From the NCBI GenBank assembly GCA_038531945.1, contig JBCBBH010000003.1:1-64000 (forward strand): a stretch of DNA of 64,000 nt, written 5' to 3'. Position numbers and translations under genes: made by a program. How positions within the stretch are numbered: the stretch's first letter is position 1; the number at the start of each line of letters is the position of its first letter. This document shows, piece after piece, positions 16,641 through 24,768 of the stretch. Source of the DNA: CALBPI01 sp038531945. Lineage in GTDB: Bacteria; Pseudomonadota; Gammaproteobacteria; Steroidobacterales; Woeseiaceae. The notes beneath the pieces were generated by a model that did no database searches, was not told the DNA's origin, and saw only the letters and a list, made by a program, of their open reading frames with translations.

Positions 16641-17342
16641 ATGCAGAAAGAAATAGAAGTACGGGACGAGAGCTTGTTCCCCGAACGGCCGGACTATTTG
16701 TTCGATGCCAACGCATGGCCACGACGTATCGGTGATGCGCAGGAAGGCCGGGGTGGTACTGTGCTCGTGGCGGATGCCAGAGGCGCTTTTGCGTTGCGAC
16801 ACTACCGGCGCGGCGGATTGGTGGCGCGGCTTCTTGAGGATCGCTATTGGTTTCGCGGTGCAGAAAATACTCGCAGTCTGCGAGAGTGGCATCTGTTGCA
16901 AGATATGGTGGCGCTTGGCCTGCCCGTACCCGCGCCCGCGGCTGCACGCTTCACAAGGGAAGGTTTTTTTTATCGCGCTGACATTCTCACGCGATTGATT
17001 CCGGACTCGGATACGCTCGCGCAGCGCCTGACGCGCCGTCCGTTAGTACCGGAGCTGTGGCATCGTCTGGGCGAAGTGATCGCCCGATTTCACCAAGCGG
17101 GCATCTGCCACGCGGATTTGAATGCCCACAATGTCCTGTTGGATAGCGGATCGCGCTGGCACCTCATCGACTTTGATCGAGGTGCTCAGCGCAAGCCTGG
17201 CAAGTGGCGCCTTGGAAACCTCGGTCGTCTGCATCGCTCACTTGAGAAAGAGCGAGACCGCATGCACGCGAAGCACTGGGAACACGCCGACTGGAACACC
17301 TTGCTCGAAGGCTATGCGGCGGTATCCGACTCGCGGCGATAG
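16641..17342 (+). CDS. kdkA: 3-deoxy-D-manno-octulosonic acid (Kdo) kinase
   Basis: About 233 residues related to eukaryotic-type protein kinases. It phosphorylates the 4-position of the single Kdo residue on lipid A, as in Haemophilus, Vibrio and Bordetella. Family features are the ALRHYRRGG lysine-loop region, the catalytic HADLNAHNVLLD loop and the metal-binding IDFDRGAQRK segment. The WRLGNLGRLHRSLEKE motif is characteristic of KdkA. I chose ATG 16641 because it gives family length; the frame is open to TTG 16566. Its 3' end overlaps the convergent lpxL gene by 31 bases. Its presence predicts a one-Kdo core. Confidence 0.88.
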   Translation: MQKEIEVRDESLFPERPDYLFDANAWPRRIGDAQEGRGGTVLVADARGAFALRHYRRGGLVARLLEDRYWFRGAENTRSLREWHLLQDMVALGLPVPAPAAARFTREGFFYRADILTRLIPDSDTLAQRLTRRPLVPELWHRLGEVIARFHQAGICHADLNAHNVLLDSGSRWHLIDFDRGAQRKPGKWRLGNLGRLHRSLEKERDRMHAKHWEHADWNTLLEGYAAVSDSRR

Positions 17343-18235
17343 ACGTCTGGTAGCGGTTCCGGCCGTCCTTTGAATTTGCGATGAACCCAGAAATATTGTT
17401 CTGGCGAACGCCTCACATTGTCTTCGAGCAGACCGACCATCCTGATTGTATCGGCGACCGCGTCATCGGAGGGAATGCCCGACATAGGCGCCGTGATGGT
17501 GATGTCATAGCCGCTGTAATCTGAGCGTCGATGCGGGAAGAAGCCGATGACCTGTGCTTTGCCAAGTTTGGCGAGCGTTGTGGTCGCGGTATTGGTCATC
17601 GCGGGCACGCCGAAAAAATCGATCAGCGCGCTGTGCTTTCGTCGATAGCTTTGATCGGGCGCATACCAGACGGGCACGTTATCGCGCAGGCTACGAACCA
17701 TTTGTTTGATGCTCGCCTTTTCGATCGTGCGCCGTCCTGACCGTTCGCGCCCCCGACGGACTAGCTCGGTGACCAGCGGGTTGCGGTCTTCACGGTAGAC
17801 CGCGTCGAAGATCAGCCCCTCGGCGTTCAGTGCAGTACCACCCACCTCCAGCGCCCCGAAGTGACCGGTCAACAAGATCACAGGACCGGGTGTGTGTGCC
17901 TCCAGATGCTCTATGCCCTCGAAGCGCCATCGACCCGCCAAGCGCTGCGGTCGGTACCATGCCATCGCCATTTCGAAGACGCTCATGCCGAGGTTTTCGA
18001 AATGCGCGTGCAGAACCTTGTCAATCCATTCTTCAGGTTGATTCGGGAAGCAATACTCAAGATTTCTGCGCGCGATATGGACGCGTTTGGATGAGAACCG
18101 CAAAACCAACCGCCCCAATCCACGGCCCAGCCAAAGCTGCAGGCGAAACGGCAACCAGCTGACAAGGCGCAGGATGCTGAATCCAAGCCACACTGGCCAG
18201 AACCGTGGGCTGTGCAGATTGACCGCTGTACTCAC
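17312..18235 (-). CDS. lpxL: Lipid A late acyltransferase, LpxL/HtrB type
   Basis: A 307-residue inner-membrane acyltransferase that transfers a secondary fatty acid to Kdo-lipid IVA. The catalytic HX4E motif is GHFGALE. The family stretch WYAPDQSYRRK and the C-terminal YFWVHRKFKGRP are conserved, and an N-terminal hydrophobic segment anchors it (FWPVWLGFSILRLVSWLPF). It starts with GTG overlapping the stop of the next acyltransferase gene (GTGA). Whether it is LpxL or LpxM in acyl position cannot be read from sequence. Confidence 0.88.
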   Translation of the reverse strand: MSTAVNLHSPRFWPVWLGFSILRLVSWLPFRLQLWLGRGLGRLVLRFSSKRVHIARRNLEYCFPNQPEEWIDKVLHAHFENLGMSVFEMAMAWYRPQRLAGRWRFEGIEHLEAHTPGPVILLTGHFGALEVGGTALNAEGLIFDAVYREDRNPLVTELVRRGRERSGRRTIEKASIKQMVRSLRDNVPVWYAPDQSYRRKHSALIDFFGVPAMTNTATTTLAKLGKAQVIGFFPHRRSDYSGYDITITAPMSGIPSDDAVADTIRMVGLLEDNVRRSPEQYFWVHRKFKGRPEPLPDVYRRESDTAA

Positions 18236-19098
18236 AGCACCTGACCTCGAAATCTGCGATGAACCCAGAAGTACTGGGTCGGTGCCAGTGCAATCATTGA
18301 TTCGAAAGCCTGGTTGAGGACCTGTGTGTCATGTTGGTCGTCATGGCCGGAGAATTTGAGGGGTGGAAAAACCTGAACGACGAACCGTCCGTTGGCACGC
18401 CGAACGGCGTGTACCGGCAAGACCTGGGCGTCGTATTTTCTCGCCAACCGCGCGACCGAACCATTGGCTTGTACAGACTGCCCCAAAAACTTAACGGTGA
18501 CCGCGCTGCTGGTCGTGTCTGCCTGATCGGCCGCGACGTAAACACTCTGCCCGGCTCGCAAATGCTTAACCAGCGCCTTTGGCGAGTGTTTGGATATGAG
18601 CTCAGTTGTTGCTTGGAGTCGTCCGCGGCTGACAACCGGATCCAACACAGGGTGATCGAACGGCCGATGGACGGCGGCGAATTTGTGGAATAACCCCAGA
18701 GCTCGGGCGAGCCATTCCATAGCCGTGCAATGCACACCGACAAGCACGATCGGTCGCTGGCCCGCCGCGCGCAGATATTCGAGGCCTTCGATATCTGTCC
18801 ACTTCAAGATTCGCTGATCACGGCTCCACCAGGCGACGGCGATCTGAAACAGACTGATGCCAAGCTCGCGGCGGTGGTCGGCGAGCAGATCGGCGCGCTC
18901 AGCGGCCGACAGTGAAGGGTAAGCCTGTTCGAGGTTAGCGAGTGCCACGGCATCCCGTTTCGGAATCACCAGGGGCAAAGCGCGCCCCAGGCAACGCCCC
19001 AAAAAACACTGTACACGCCATGGCAGCCAGCTCATGACGCGAAGCGCTGCGAGACCGGCGCGGACGGTCCATTGTGTTGCGATCGATTGCTGGCTCAT
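18232..19098 (-). CDS. Second LpxL/LpxM-family lysophospholipid acyltransferase
   Basis: About 289 residues, homologous to its downstream neighbour, with HX4E as VHCTAMEW and the same C-terminal YFWVHRRFRGQ. The middle motif reads YVAADQADTTSSAVT, where classical LpxL has D-Q-(S/D)-Y-G-type sequence, so substrate preference may differ. The pair probably adds the two secondary acyl chains of lipid A. Start choice is between ATG 19098 (used) and ATG 19191; neither has a strong ribosome site, and 19098 leaves room for the divergent htpX promoter. Confidence 0.83.
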   Translation of the reverse strand: MSQQSIATQWTVRAGLAALRVMSWLPWRVQCFLGRCLGRALPLVIPKRDAVALANLEQAYPSLSAAERADLLADHRRELGISLFQIAVAWWSRDQRILKWTDIEGLEYLRAAGQRPIVLVGVHCTAMEWLARALGLFHKFAAVHRPFDHPVLDPVVSRGRLQATTELISKHSPKALVKHLRAGQSVYVAADQADTTSSAVTVKFLGQSVQANGSVARLARKYDAQVLPVHAVRRANGRFVVQVFPPLKFSGHDDQHDTQVLNQAFESMIALAPTQYFWVHRRFRGQVL

Positions 19099-19227
19099 GG
19101 GTCTGTTGAAAGCGTGACGCGGCTCATTACTCGCTATTGTAACGGTTAGAATCGCACTGCTCGGATTGAAATCCTTCAGTTCAAACCGCATCTTTAGGAT
19201 TAATGTGAATCTTCGGAGAACACTTTC

Positions 19228-20115
19228 ATGAAACGATTGCTCCTGTTCCTCGGCACCAACGTCGCTGTTCTGGCCGTTATCAGCGTGATCTGGAGTTTTA
19301 TGCCATGGGATGGCGTTTTTCAGGCAAATGGTGCGCCTAACCTCACGGCATTGCTCGTATTTTCAGCAATCATTGGTTTCGCCGGGTCTTTTATCTCGTT
19401 GTTGATGTCCAAATGGATGGCCAAGCGCAGCACGGGCGCGCAGGTCATCGAGAATCCGAGAACGGAAATCGAGCGCTGGTTGGTTGCCACCGTGCGACGT
19501 CAGTCGGAACAAGCGGGTATCAAGATGCCCGAGGTGGCAATTTACGATGCACCGGAGGTGAATGCGTTTGCAACGGGCGCCAGCCGCAACAATTCGCTGG
19601 TCGCAGTCAGTACGGGTTTGTTGAACAGCATGACCCGCGATGAAGCGGAAGCGGTTTTGGCGCATGAGGTCTCGCATGTCGCCAACGGTGACATGATCAC
19701 GCTGACGCTGATCCAGGGCGTGGTGAACACCTTTGTTGTGTTCCTGTCGCGTCTGGTCGGCTATTTTGTTGATCGGGTGATCCTGAAGAACGACCGTGGC
19801 CTCGGTATCGGCTACTACGTGTCGTCAATCGCAGCTCAAATAGTCTTCGGTATCCTGGCGAGCGTTGTCGTTTGCTGGTTCTCCCGTCAACGCGAGTTTC
19901 GCGCAGACGCCGGTGGTGCCAAACTGGCGGGTGCGGGCAAGATGGCCGCCGCCTTGAAGCGTCTGCAGGCGCAATCCGCCGGCTCTCACCTACCAAAAGA
20001 AATGACCGCGATGGGCATTTTCGGTGGCGCCGGATCGGGCTTGCAGAAGTTGTTTATGACCCACCCGCCGCTGGAAGAGCGGATTGCAGCGCTGGAGCGC
20101 CCGGTACTGCGCTAA
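19228..20115 (+). CDS. htpX: Membrane zinc protease HtpX
   Basis: A 295-residue M48 metalloprotease that degrades misfolded inner-membrane proteins. Two N-terminal transmembrane helices (about 4-24 and 35-58), the zinc motif H146-E-V-S-H150, a further hydrophobic pair after it and the REFRADAGGAKLAG glutamate-ligand region are in normal order. GGAG stands 12 bases before ATG. In relatives it is under envelope-stress or heat-shock control; I could not read a convincing sigma-32 site here. Confidence 0.95.
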   Translation: MKRLLLFLGTNVAVLAVISVIWSFMPWDGVFQANGAPNLTALLVFSAIIGFAGSFISLLMSKWMAKRSTGAQVIENPRTEIERWLVATVRRQSEQAGIKMPEVAIYDAPEVNAFATGASRNNSLVAVSTGLLNSMTRDEAEAVLAHEVSHVANGDMITLTLIQGVVNTFVVFLSRLVGYFVDRVILKNDRGLGIGYYVSSIAAQIVFGILASVVVCWFSRQREFRADAGGAKLAGAGKMAAALKRLQAQSAGSHLPKEMTAMGIFGGAGSGLQKLFMTHPPLEERIAALERPVLR

Positions 20116-20118
20116 GCG

Positions 20119-21348
20119 CTACTCGGAGTCGCCACCGTCGCCGTCGGGCTCATCCACGAGCGCGGCGGCGTCGGCGGCCGTTAGCCGGTCCAGTCCAAGA
20201 TGGAATGCGGCAAAGCCAGGCATAACGACCTGGTTGCGCGCCATACCGATAATCCGTCCATCGCGCGGGGCGTAGATCCCGACAGTGGCATTGGTGATTG
20301 GGTCGGTAATCTTGCCGAGGAGCTCGCCCTCGGTCACCTGGCTGCCGAGATCGACACTGGAGATCAGAATGCCGCCTCGATCCGCGCGCACCCAGGCGGA
20401 TCTGTAATAGGTTTCTTCGCGCTCGGTCCAAGGCCGTTCTGAAACGACCATGCCGAGCGTGTCGAGCAAAGCCTCCACGCCTTTCACACCGTGCGTCACT
20501 TCCTGCGGCTCCAGCCGCTCCGGCCCGCCGGCTTCAAGCGTCACCGTCGGAATGCCAATCAAGGTGGCGGCATACCGGAGTGTCCCCGGCCGCGGCTGAC
20601 TGTTGACGATCACGGTCGCACCGAAACCGTTTGCAAGCGCCCGCACTCCGGGATCTGCCAAATCAGCCCGCAGTTGTGGCAAGTTGCTGCGTTCGAACGA
20701 TCCGGTGTGTACGTCAACCAGCGCATCGCAGTGCGTGACAATATTATTGAAGAAGTTGCTGGCGATTCGTGAGGCTGCCGAGCCAGTGGTACTACCCGGA
20801 AAATAGCGATTCAGGTCGCGACGATCTGGCAAATACCGCGTGCCACGCCGAAAGCCCTGGATATTTACGATTGGCACGCCGATGACCGTGCCTGACAGCG
20901 TGCTGGGCTGGAGGCCGTGTAGCACGCGTCGAACAATCTCAATCCCATTGAGTTCGTCGCCATGAACCGCGGCGGTCAGGCAAAGAATCGGTCCTGCGTT
21001 GCGGCCGTGCACGACCAGCACCGGCGCATCGACCGGTAGGCCTTCAAACAACTCTGTGGCGGACCATGTCAACTGCCGGTAGCTGCCTGGCGGGATGTCG
21101 TCCCCGAGCATCGTCAAGGTGGCTTGCTCTTGAAACTGACGACTGGCAAACAGGGCCGCTGCCGCGTTGTCGGCGATCGGCAGGTCTCCCAGCGAGTCCG
21201 CTCTTTCGTCGGTCACAATATCGTCTTCCGCCAAAATGTCCGGATCTGCGGTGTCAGCGTCCGCCAGGCACGGTTGGCCGAGCGATAGCATCAATACGAG
21301 TGCAACGAAGCGCATAAACGACGGGGAAATTGTTGGGCGGCTAAACAT
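20119..21348 (-). CDS. Exported succinylglutamate desuccinylase/aspartoacylase family protein
   Basis: Up to 409 residues with a signal peptide (MRFVALVLMLSLGQPCLADA). The zinc carboxypeptidase-like (M14/AstE) domain shows metal ligands HGDE and DVHTG and a substrate-binding arginine region RDLNRYFPG. The C-terminal 100 residues form a beta-rich domain with IYAPRDGRIIGMARNQ, as in aspartoacylase-like proteins. An exported member would act on an amide in the periplasm; the substrate is unknown. ATG 21315 is an alternative start, and neither has a clear ribosome site. It is 3 bases from the convergent htpX stop. Confidence 0.82.
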   Translation of the reverse strand: MFSRPTISPSFMRFVALVLMLSLGQPCLADADTADPDILAEDDIVTDERADSLGDLPIADNAAAALFASRQFQEQATLTMLGDDIPPGSYRQLTWSATELFEGLPVDAPVLVVHGRNAGPILCLTAAVHGDELNGIEIVRRVLHGLQPSTLSGTVIGVPIVNIQGFRRGTRYLPDRRDLNRYFPGSTTGSAASRIASNFFNNIVTHCDALVDVHTGSFERSNLPQLRADLADPGVRALANGFGATVIVNSQPRPGTLRYAATLIGIPTVTLEAGGPERLEPQEVTHGVKGVEALLDTLGMVVSERPWTEREETYYRSAWVRADRGGILISSVDLGSQVTEGELLGKITDPITNATVGIYAPRDGRIIGMARNQVVMPGFAAFHLGLDRLTAADAAALVDEPDGDGGDSE

Positions 21349-21514
21349 AACACCAAAAAGAGTAAGCGTATCGTGTGCGGGATACTGTGAAGAGAATCAA
21401 CAATCTGAAAGATGTTCAGAAGTGGGTTTCGCTGGACGGTTGCCGGTGCGGTTCTTTAACATAGCGATTAAGGTGCCTAGATATGCACCGTTTCATCAGT
21501 TGAGGAGAGGATGA

Positions 21515-21919
21515 ATGACAAAGCTGACCGACGTTGAGGGGATCGGACCCACCTATGCAGGCAAATTGACCGCTGGCGGTGTTCGGAGTCAGGAGCACTT
21601 GCTGGAGTTGGGGGCAACAAAAGCAGGTCGTAAGAAAGTCGCAGAAGCATCAGGTTGTACCGAAAAGCAGATCCTGGAATGGGTTAATCGCGCCGACCTT
21701 TGCCGCATTAAGGGCGTCGGCAGCGAGTACTCCGACCTGTTGGAGTGCGCAGGCGTTGATACAGTTCCCGAACTGGCCGGTCGGAATGCCGAGAATCTCG
21801 CGGTAAAAATGAAAGAGCTGAACGATCAGAAAAAGCTGGTTCGTGCCGTGCCTTCCGCGAAAATGGTTGCCGGATGGGTCGCACAGGCGAAAAAACTGCC
21901 TCGGGCGGTCCACTACTGA
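21515..21919 (+). CDS. DUF4332 helix-hairpin-helix protein
   Basis: A 134-residue protein with two HhH-like units, VEGIGPTYAGKLTAGGV at the start and IKGVGSEYSDLLECAGV in the middle, which is the DUF4332 pattern. It ends in a short basic helix. GAGGAGAGG directly precedes the start. HhH units usually bind DNA backbone without sequence specificity, but no DNA role has been shown for this family as far as I know. A second protein with the same GIGPALA-type hairpin is encoded at 30.3 kb. Confidence 0.85.
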   Translation: MTKLTDVEGIGPTYAGKLTAGGVRSQEHLLELGATKAGRKKVAEASGCTEKQILEWVNRADLCRIKGVGSEYSDLLECAGVDTVPELAGRNAENLAVKMKELNDQKKLVRAVPSAKMVAGWVAQAKKLPRAVHY

Positions 21920-21929
21920 GCGGACTCCA

Positions 21930-22457
21930 GTGTTTCGAGACCTGAAGTGCAGTACGCGAAGGTCGAGCGTTTATCGCTCGGCCTTTTTTGCTGTATTCGC
22001 GCTTTGGTCGGGGGCAGCGCAATCGGATTTTCCGCTCGCCGACGTAATTGAGGTGGACAAATCGGACCGAGTGATGAGGATGCTCGCGGATGGCGAAGTC
22101 ATTCGAGAGTTTCCAATAGCGCTCGGGCTCGAGCCGGTCGGCGACAAGCTTCGCGAGGGCGATAACCGCACGCCCGAGGGCCGTTACTACCTGGACCGCC
22201 GCAATCCTGACAGCCGATTCTTTCTTTCGATACGCATTTCCTATCCTTCGGCCGACGACGTAGCAACCGCGCGCGCCAAAGGGGTGGATCCCGGCGGTCA
22301 GATCATGATTCATGGTCAACCGAATGAACCACGCTACTCCGATCGATTTTATGCTTCTTCGGATTGGACTAACGGCTGCATAGCCGTATCGAACCTTGCG
22401 ATGATTGATATCTGGCTGATGACTCGGCCCGGTACGCCCATCGTTATCAATCCCTGA
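21930..22457 (+). CDS. L,D-transpeptidase, YkuD/ErfK family
   Basis: About 175 residues with a GTG start and a signal peptide (SVYRSAFFAVFALWSGAAQS). The catalytic domain carries IMIHGQPN and the cysteine motif DWTNGCIAVSN, in which His and Cys form the active site. It would make 3-3 cross-links or attach or detach envelope proteins in the periplasm; it is closest to the small YafK-like branch. It begins 10 bases after the DUF4332 stop, so the two are probably cotranscribed. The reading frame is open further upstream to 21843 inside DUF4332, which I rejected because the signal peptide would be buried. Confidence 0.85.
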   Translation: MFRDLKCSTRRSSVYRSAFFAVFALWSGAAQSDFPLADVIEVDKSDRVMRMLADGEVIREFPIALGLEPVGDKLREGDNRTPEGRYYLDRRNPDSRFFLSIRISYPSADDVATARAKGVDPGGQIMIHGQPNEPRYSDRFYASSDWTNGCIAVSNLAMIDIWLMTRPGTPIVINP

Positions 22458-22481
22458 TTCCAGAACTTACGAAAACACACT

Positions 22482-23840
22482 ATGGATATTGACGTCGCCC
22501 CAGAGGGATCACTGGAAGTCCTGTCTCAACTGGAAGTCAATGCGCTGCGCAGTAAAGGTGAGGGTGGCCTCTACCCGCTGCTGCGCCGATGCGCGCTTGC
22601 GGTTCTGACCACGGGGTCCATGACCGACGACCCGACCGAACTTCTGGCGCAACACGCCGATTTCGATGTTTCCATCTTGCAGGTCGACCGGGGTGTCCGT
22701 CTCGGGCTGACCAACGCGCCCGACAGCGCATTCGTTGACGGTCAGATGATCCTAGGCACGCGTGAGCTGCTGTTTTCCGTGTTACGCGACATCGTGTTTT
22801 TTCATTCCGAGTTTTCAGGGACGGGGCGTTTTGATTTAACCCAGCCGGACCATCTGACCAATGTGGTGTTTCATATTCTTCGCCACGCCGGGGTGGTGAG
22901 CGCGCGCGCGGCCGTTGATGTCGTCGTCTGCTGGGGCGGTCATGCGATCAGTCGCCATGAGTACGATTACACCAAGCAGGTCGGTTATGAGCTTGGCTTG
23001 CGGGGCTTCCAGATCTGTACGGGTTGCGGGCCTGGAGCGATGAAGGGGCCGATGAAAGGGGCAACGATCGGACACTCCAAGCAGCGTATCCGCAATGGAC
23101 GCTACATCGGTATTTCCGAGCCAGGGATCATCGCCGCTGAATCACCCAATCCGATCGTCAATGAGCTGGTGATCATGCCGGACATGGAGAAACGGCTGGA
23201 AGCGTTTGTGCGCACAGGTCACGGTATCGTCGTGTTTCCGGGAGGTGTAGGAACCGCGGAGGAAATTCTCTATTTGCTCGGGATCTTGCTGCACCCTGAA
23301 AACCGCGGGCGGGAGTTTCCGCTCGTTTTCACAGGTCCGGCTAGCGCCGCGGCGTATTTCCAGAAGATTGACCGGTTTATCGCGCAGACACTGGGCGAGG
23401 CGGCAACCCAACGCTACGAGATCGTGATCGACAATCCGGAGCGCGTTGCGCTATTGATGCAGCATGGTCTGGACCGGGTCGAAATCCGACGCCGGCGTGA
23501 TGGAGACGCCTTTTACTTTAATTGGCGTCTGCATATCGATCACTCGTTCCAACGACCGTTCGAGGCCACACACGAGTCTATGGCAGCGCTCGATTTGTCA
23601 GAGCACTTACCGGCGCACGAACTGGCTGCCAACCTGCGGCGGGCATTTTCCGGTATCGTCGCCGCCAATATTCGTGAGGAAACGGTGCGCATTGTCGCTG
23701 CAAAAGGACCGTTTCAGCTTCAAGGATCGCAGCGCGTCAGTCGATTGCTGGACGATCTGCTGAGAGACTTTGTAGCGCAGAGGCGTATGAAGATCTCGGG
23801 GGAGTACAAACCTTCTTTCCAGATTACAGAAGCGGCCTAG
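22482..23840 (+). CDS. ppnN: Pyrimidine/purine nucleotide 5'-monophosphate nucleosidase
   Basis: A 452-residue LOG-family enzyme that hydrolyses nucleoside monophosphates to base and ribose 5-phosphate and, in E. coli, is activated by (p)ppGpp. It shows the LOG core GISEPGIIAAESPNPIVNE, the PGGVGTAEE signature and the flanking N- and C-terminal domains that set PpnN (YgdH) apart from short LOG proteins. The CTGCGPGAMKGPMKGA segment is also characteristic. Length is standard. Confidence 0.94.
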   Translation: MDIDVAPEGSLEVLSQLEVNALRSKGEGGLYPLLRRCALAVLTTGSMTDDPTELLAQHADFDVSILQVDRGVRLGLTNAPDSAFVDGQMILGTRELLFSVLRDIVFFHSEFSGTGRFDLTQPDHLTNVVFHILRHAGVVSARAAVDVVVCWGGHAISRHEYDYTKQVGYELGLRGFQICTGCGPGAMKGPMKGATIGHSKQRIRNGRYIGISEPGIIAAESPNPIVNELVIMPDMEKRLEAFVRTGHGIVVFPGGVGTAEEILYLLGILLHPENRGREFPLVFTGPASAAAYFQKIDRFIAQTLGEAATQRYEIVIDNPERVALLMQHGLDRVEIRRRRDGDAFYFNWRLHIDHSFQRPFEATHESMAALDLSEHLPAHELAANLRRAFSGIVAANIREETVRIVAAKGPFQLQGSQRVSRLLDDLLRDFVAQRRMKISGEYKPSFQITEAA

Positions 23841-23865
23841 GGTTCATAACGCCGATTTCATTTTC

Positions 23866-23882
23866 CGTAATCTGAAATTACG
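23866..23882. promoter_or_regulatory. CGTAAT-N5-ATTACG dyad after ppnN
   Basis: A perfect 6-bp inverted repeat lies in an AT-rich intergenic stretch 25 bases after the ppnN stop. No T-run follows, so an operator for the small ORFs downstream is more likely than a terminator. The 11-mer ATTTTCCGTAA that enters it also occurs at 27-37. Confidence 0.3.
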
Positions 23883-24008
23883 TCAAATCTCTGCTAAGCG
23901 TTTGTTTTGACGAAGTAAAAAAACTATTGCCTTGTGATCCAGTTCCTCGTGTCTACACCCGATGTCGCCTACGCTGTGCAACATCTTAGGGAGAGTCGCG
24001 AGTACATC

Positions 24009-24236
24009 ATGGCCCACGACGACAAGACATTCCGGTGGCCCGGCGAGCCTGCCAGTGACACGCAGTCAAGCGACGAGGCGTCACGGCAGGATGAGAGCGA
24101 AGTGCTCCGCAACTGGCTGAATCGTTCACCTTCGACGCGGCGTCGCGCTTCGTTTGACCCTGCACTCTACACGTGGAAAGGCTATCGGCAGTGGAAGTCA
24201 GGCGTCGATAAGCATTGGGCAGAGACCGACGACTGA
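24009..24236 (+). CDS. Hypothetical small protein, 75 residues
   Basis: A charged, probably soluble protein (MAHDDKTFRWPG...) with an acidic, serine-rich first half and an aromatic second half (YTWKGYRQWKSGVDKHW). The frame is open up to GTG 23934; ATG 24009 was chosen because the residues before it look untranslated. No family is recognised. It is the first of three small ORFs in the 930-base gap between ppnN and htpG. Confidence 0.5.
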   Translation: MAHDDKTFRWPGEPASDTQSSDEASRQDESEVLRNWLNRSPSTRRRASFDPALYTWKGYRQWKSGVDKHWAETDD

Positions 24237-24325
24237 TCCGCTTCGCAATGTCGTTCGCGTTCACGCTGTTGTAATGCGAGCTGATCACACTATCGACAAT
24301 TCATTGATTCGTTTTCCAAGACACT

Positions 24326-24502
24326 ATGAAAAACAACGCGCTTAACCATGACCCGATCGACACTTTCAAGAACCCGGATACCCGAGAGCGGTGGGAGTGG
24401 GTCCATCAGGCTATAGGATTTGCCGAAGACGATTGTGCGCGCGAACTTGAGTATCGGAATGAGCGGCATGTGGAAGCCGCTCCCTCACCCTTTATTGAGT
24501 GA
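24326..24502 (+). CDS. Hypothetical small protein, 58 residues
   Basis: The ORF MKNNALNHDPIDTFKNPD... is highly charged, with a WEWVHQAIGFAEDDCARELEYR helix region, and is probably soluble. Only a weak ribosome site precedes it. Reading-frame integrity and a plausible protein composition support it; no family is recognised. Confidence 0.45.
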   Translation: MKNNALNHDPIDTFKNPDTRERWEWVHQAIGFAEDDCARELEYRNERHVEAAPSPFIE

Positions 24503-24534
24503 GTCCGGAAGCTGCATCACAAGGATGATTTGAT

Positions 24535-24675
24535 ATGGAAATCACCATGCAATGGTGGGACGACGCAGACGATATTTACTATGCGGCGCTGCTTCGTCTT
24601 CAGGCCACTTCCCACTGGACGCCGATTCTGGCAAGGCTAGGCCTGGCAACGGTCGCGTTTCTGACGCTGGTTTGA
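24535..24675 (+). CDS. Hypothetical tiny membrane-associated protein, 46 residues
   Basis: AAGGA lies 9 bases before ATG 24535. The protein begins with an acidic, aromatic stretch (QWWDDADDIYYAALLRL) and ends in a hydrophobic helix (about 30-46). It stops 33 bases before the sigma-32 promoter of htpG. Function is unknown. Confidence 0.5.
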   Translation: MEITMQWWDDADDIYYAALLRLQATSHWTPILARLGLATVAFLTLV

Positions 24676-24707
24676 TTTGAAAAATCGGGAAAGCGGCAAC
24701 GCCGATT

Positions 24708-24736
24708 CTTGAAATTTCTTGAATAGCACCCCATAT
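24708..24736 (+). promoter_or_regulatory. Sigma-32 heat-shock promoter of htpG
   Basis: CTTGAAA (24708-24714), a 14-base spacer and CCCCATAT (24729-24736) match the consensus CTTGAAA-N11-16-CCCCATNT at essentially every position. Transcription would start about 25 bases before the htpG ATG. A second CTTGAA lies inside the spacer. Confidence 0.85.
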
Positions 24737-24768
24737 GCCTCCCGTCAGGATTACAACGGGCCGGCATC

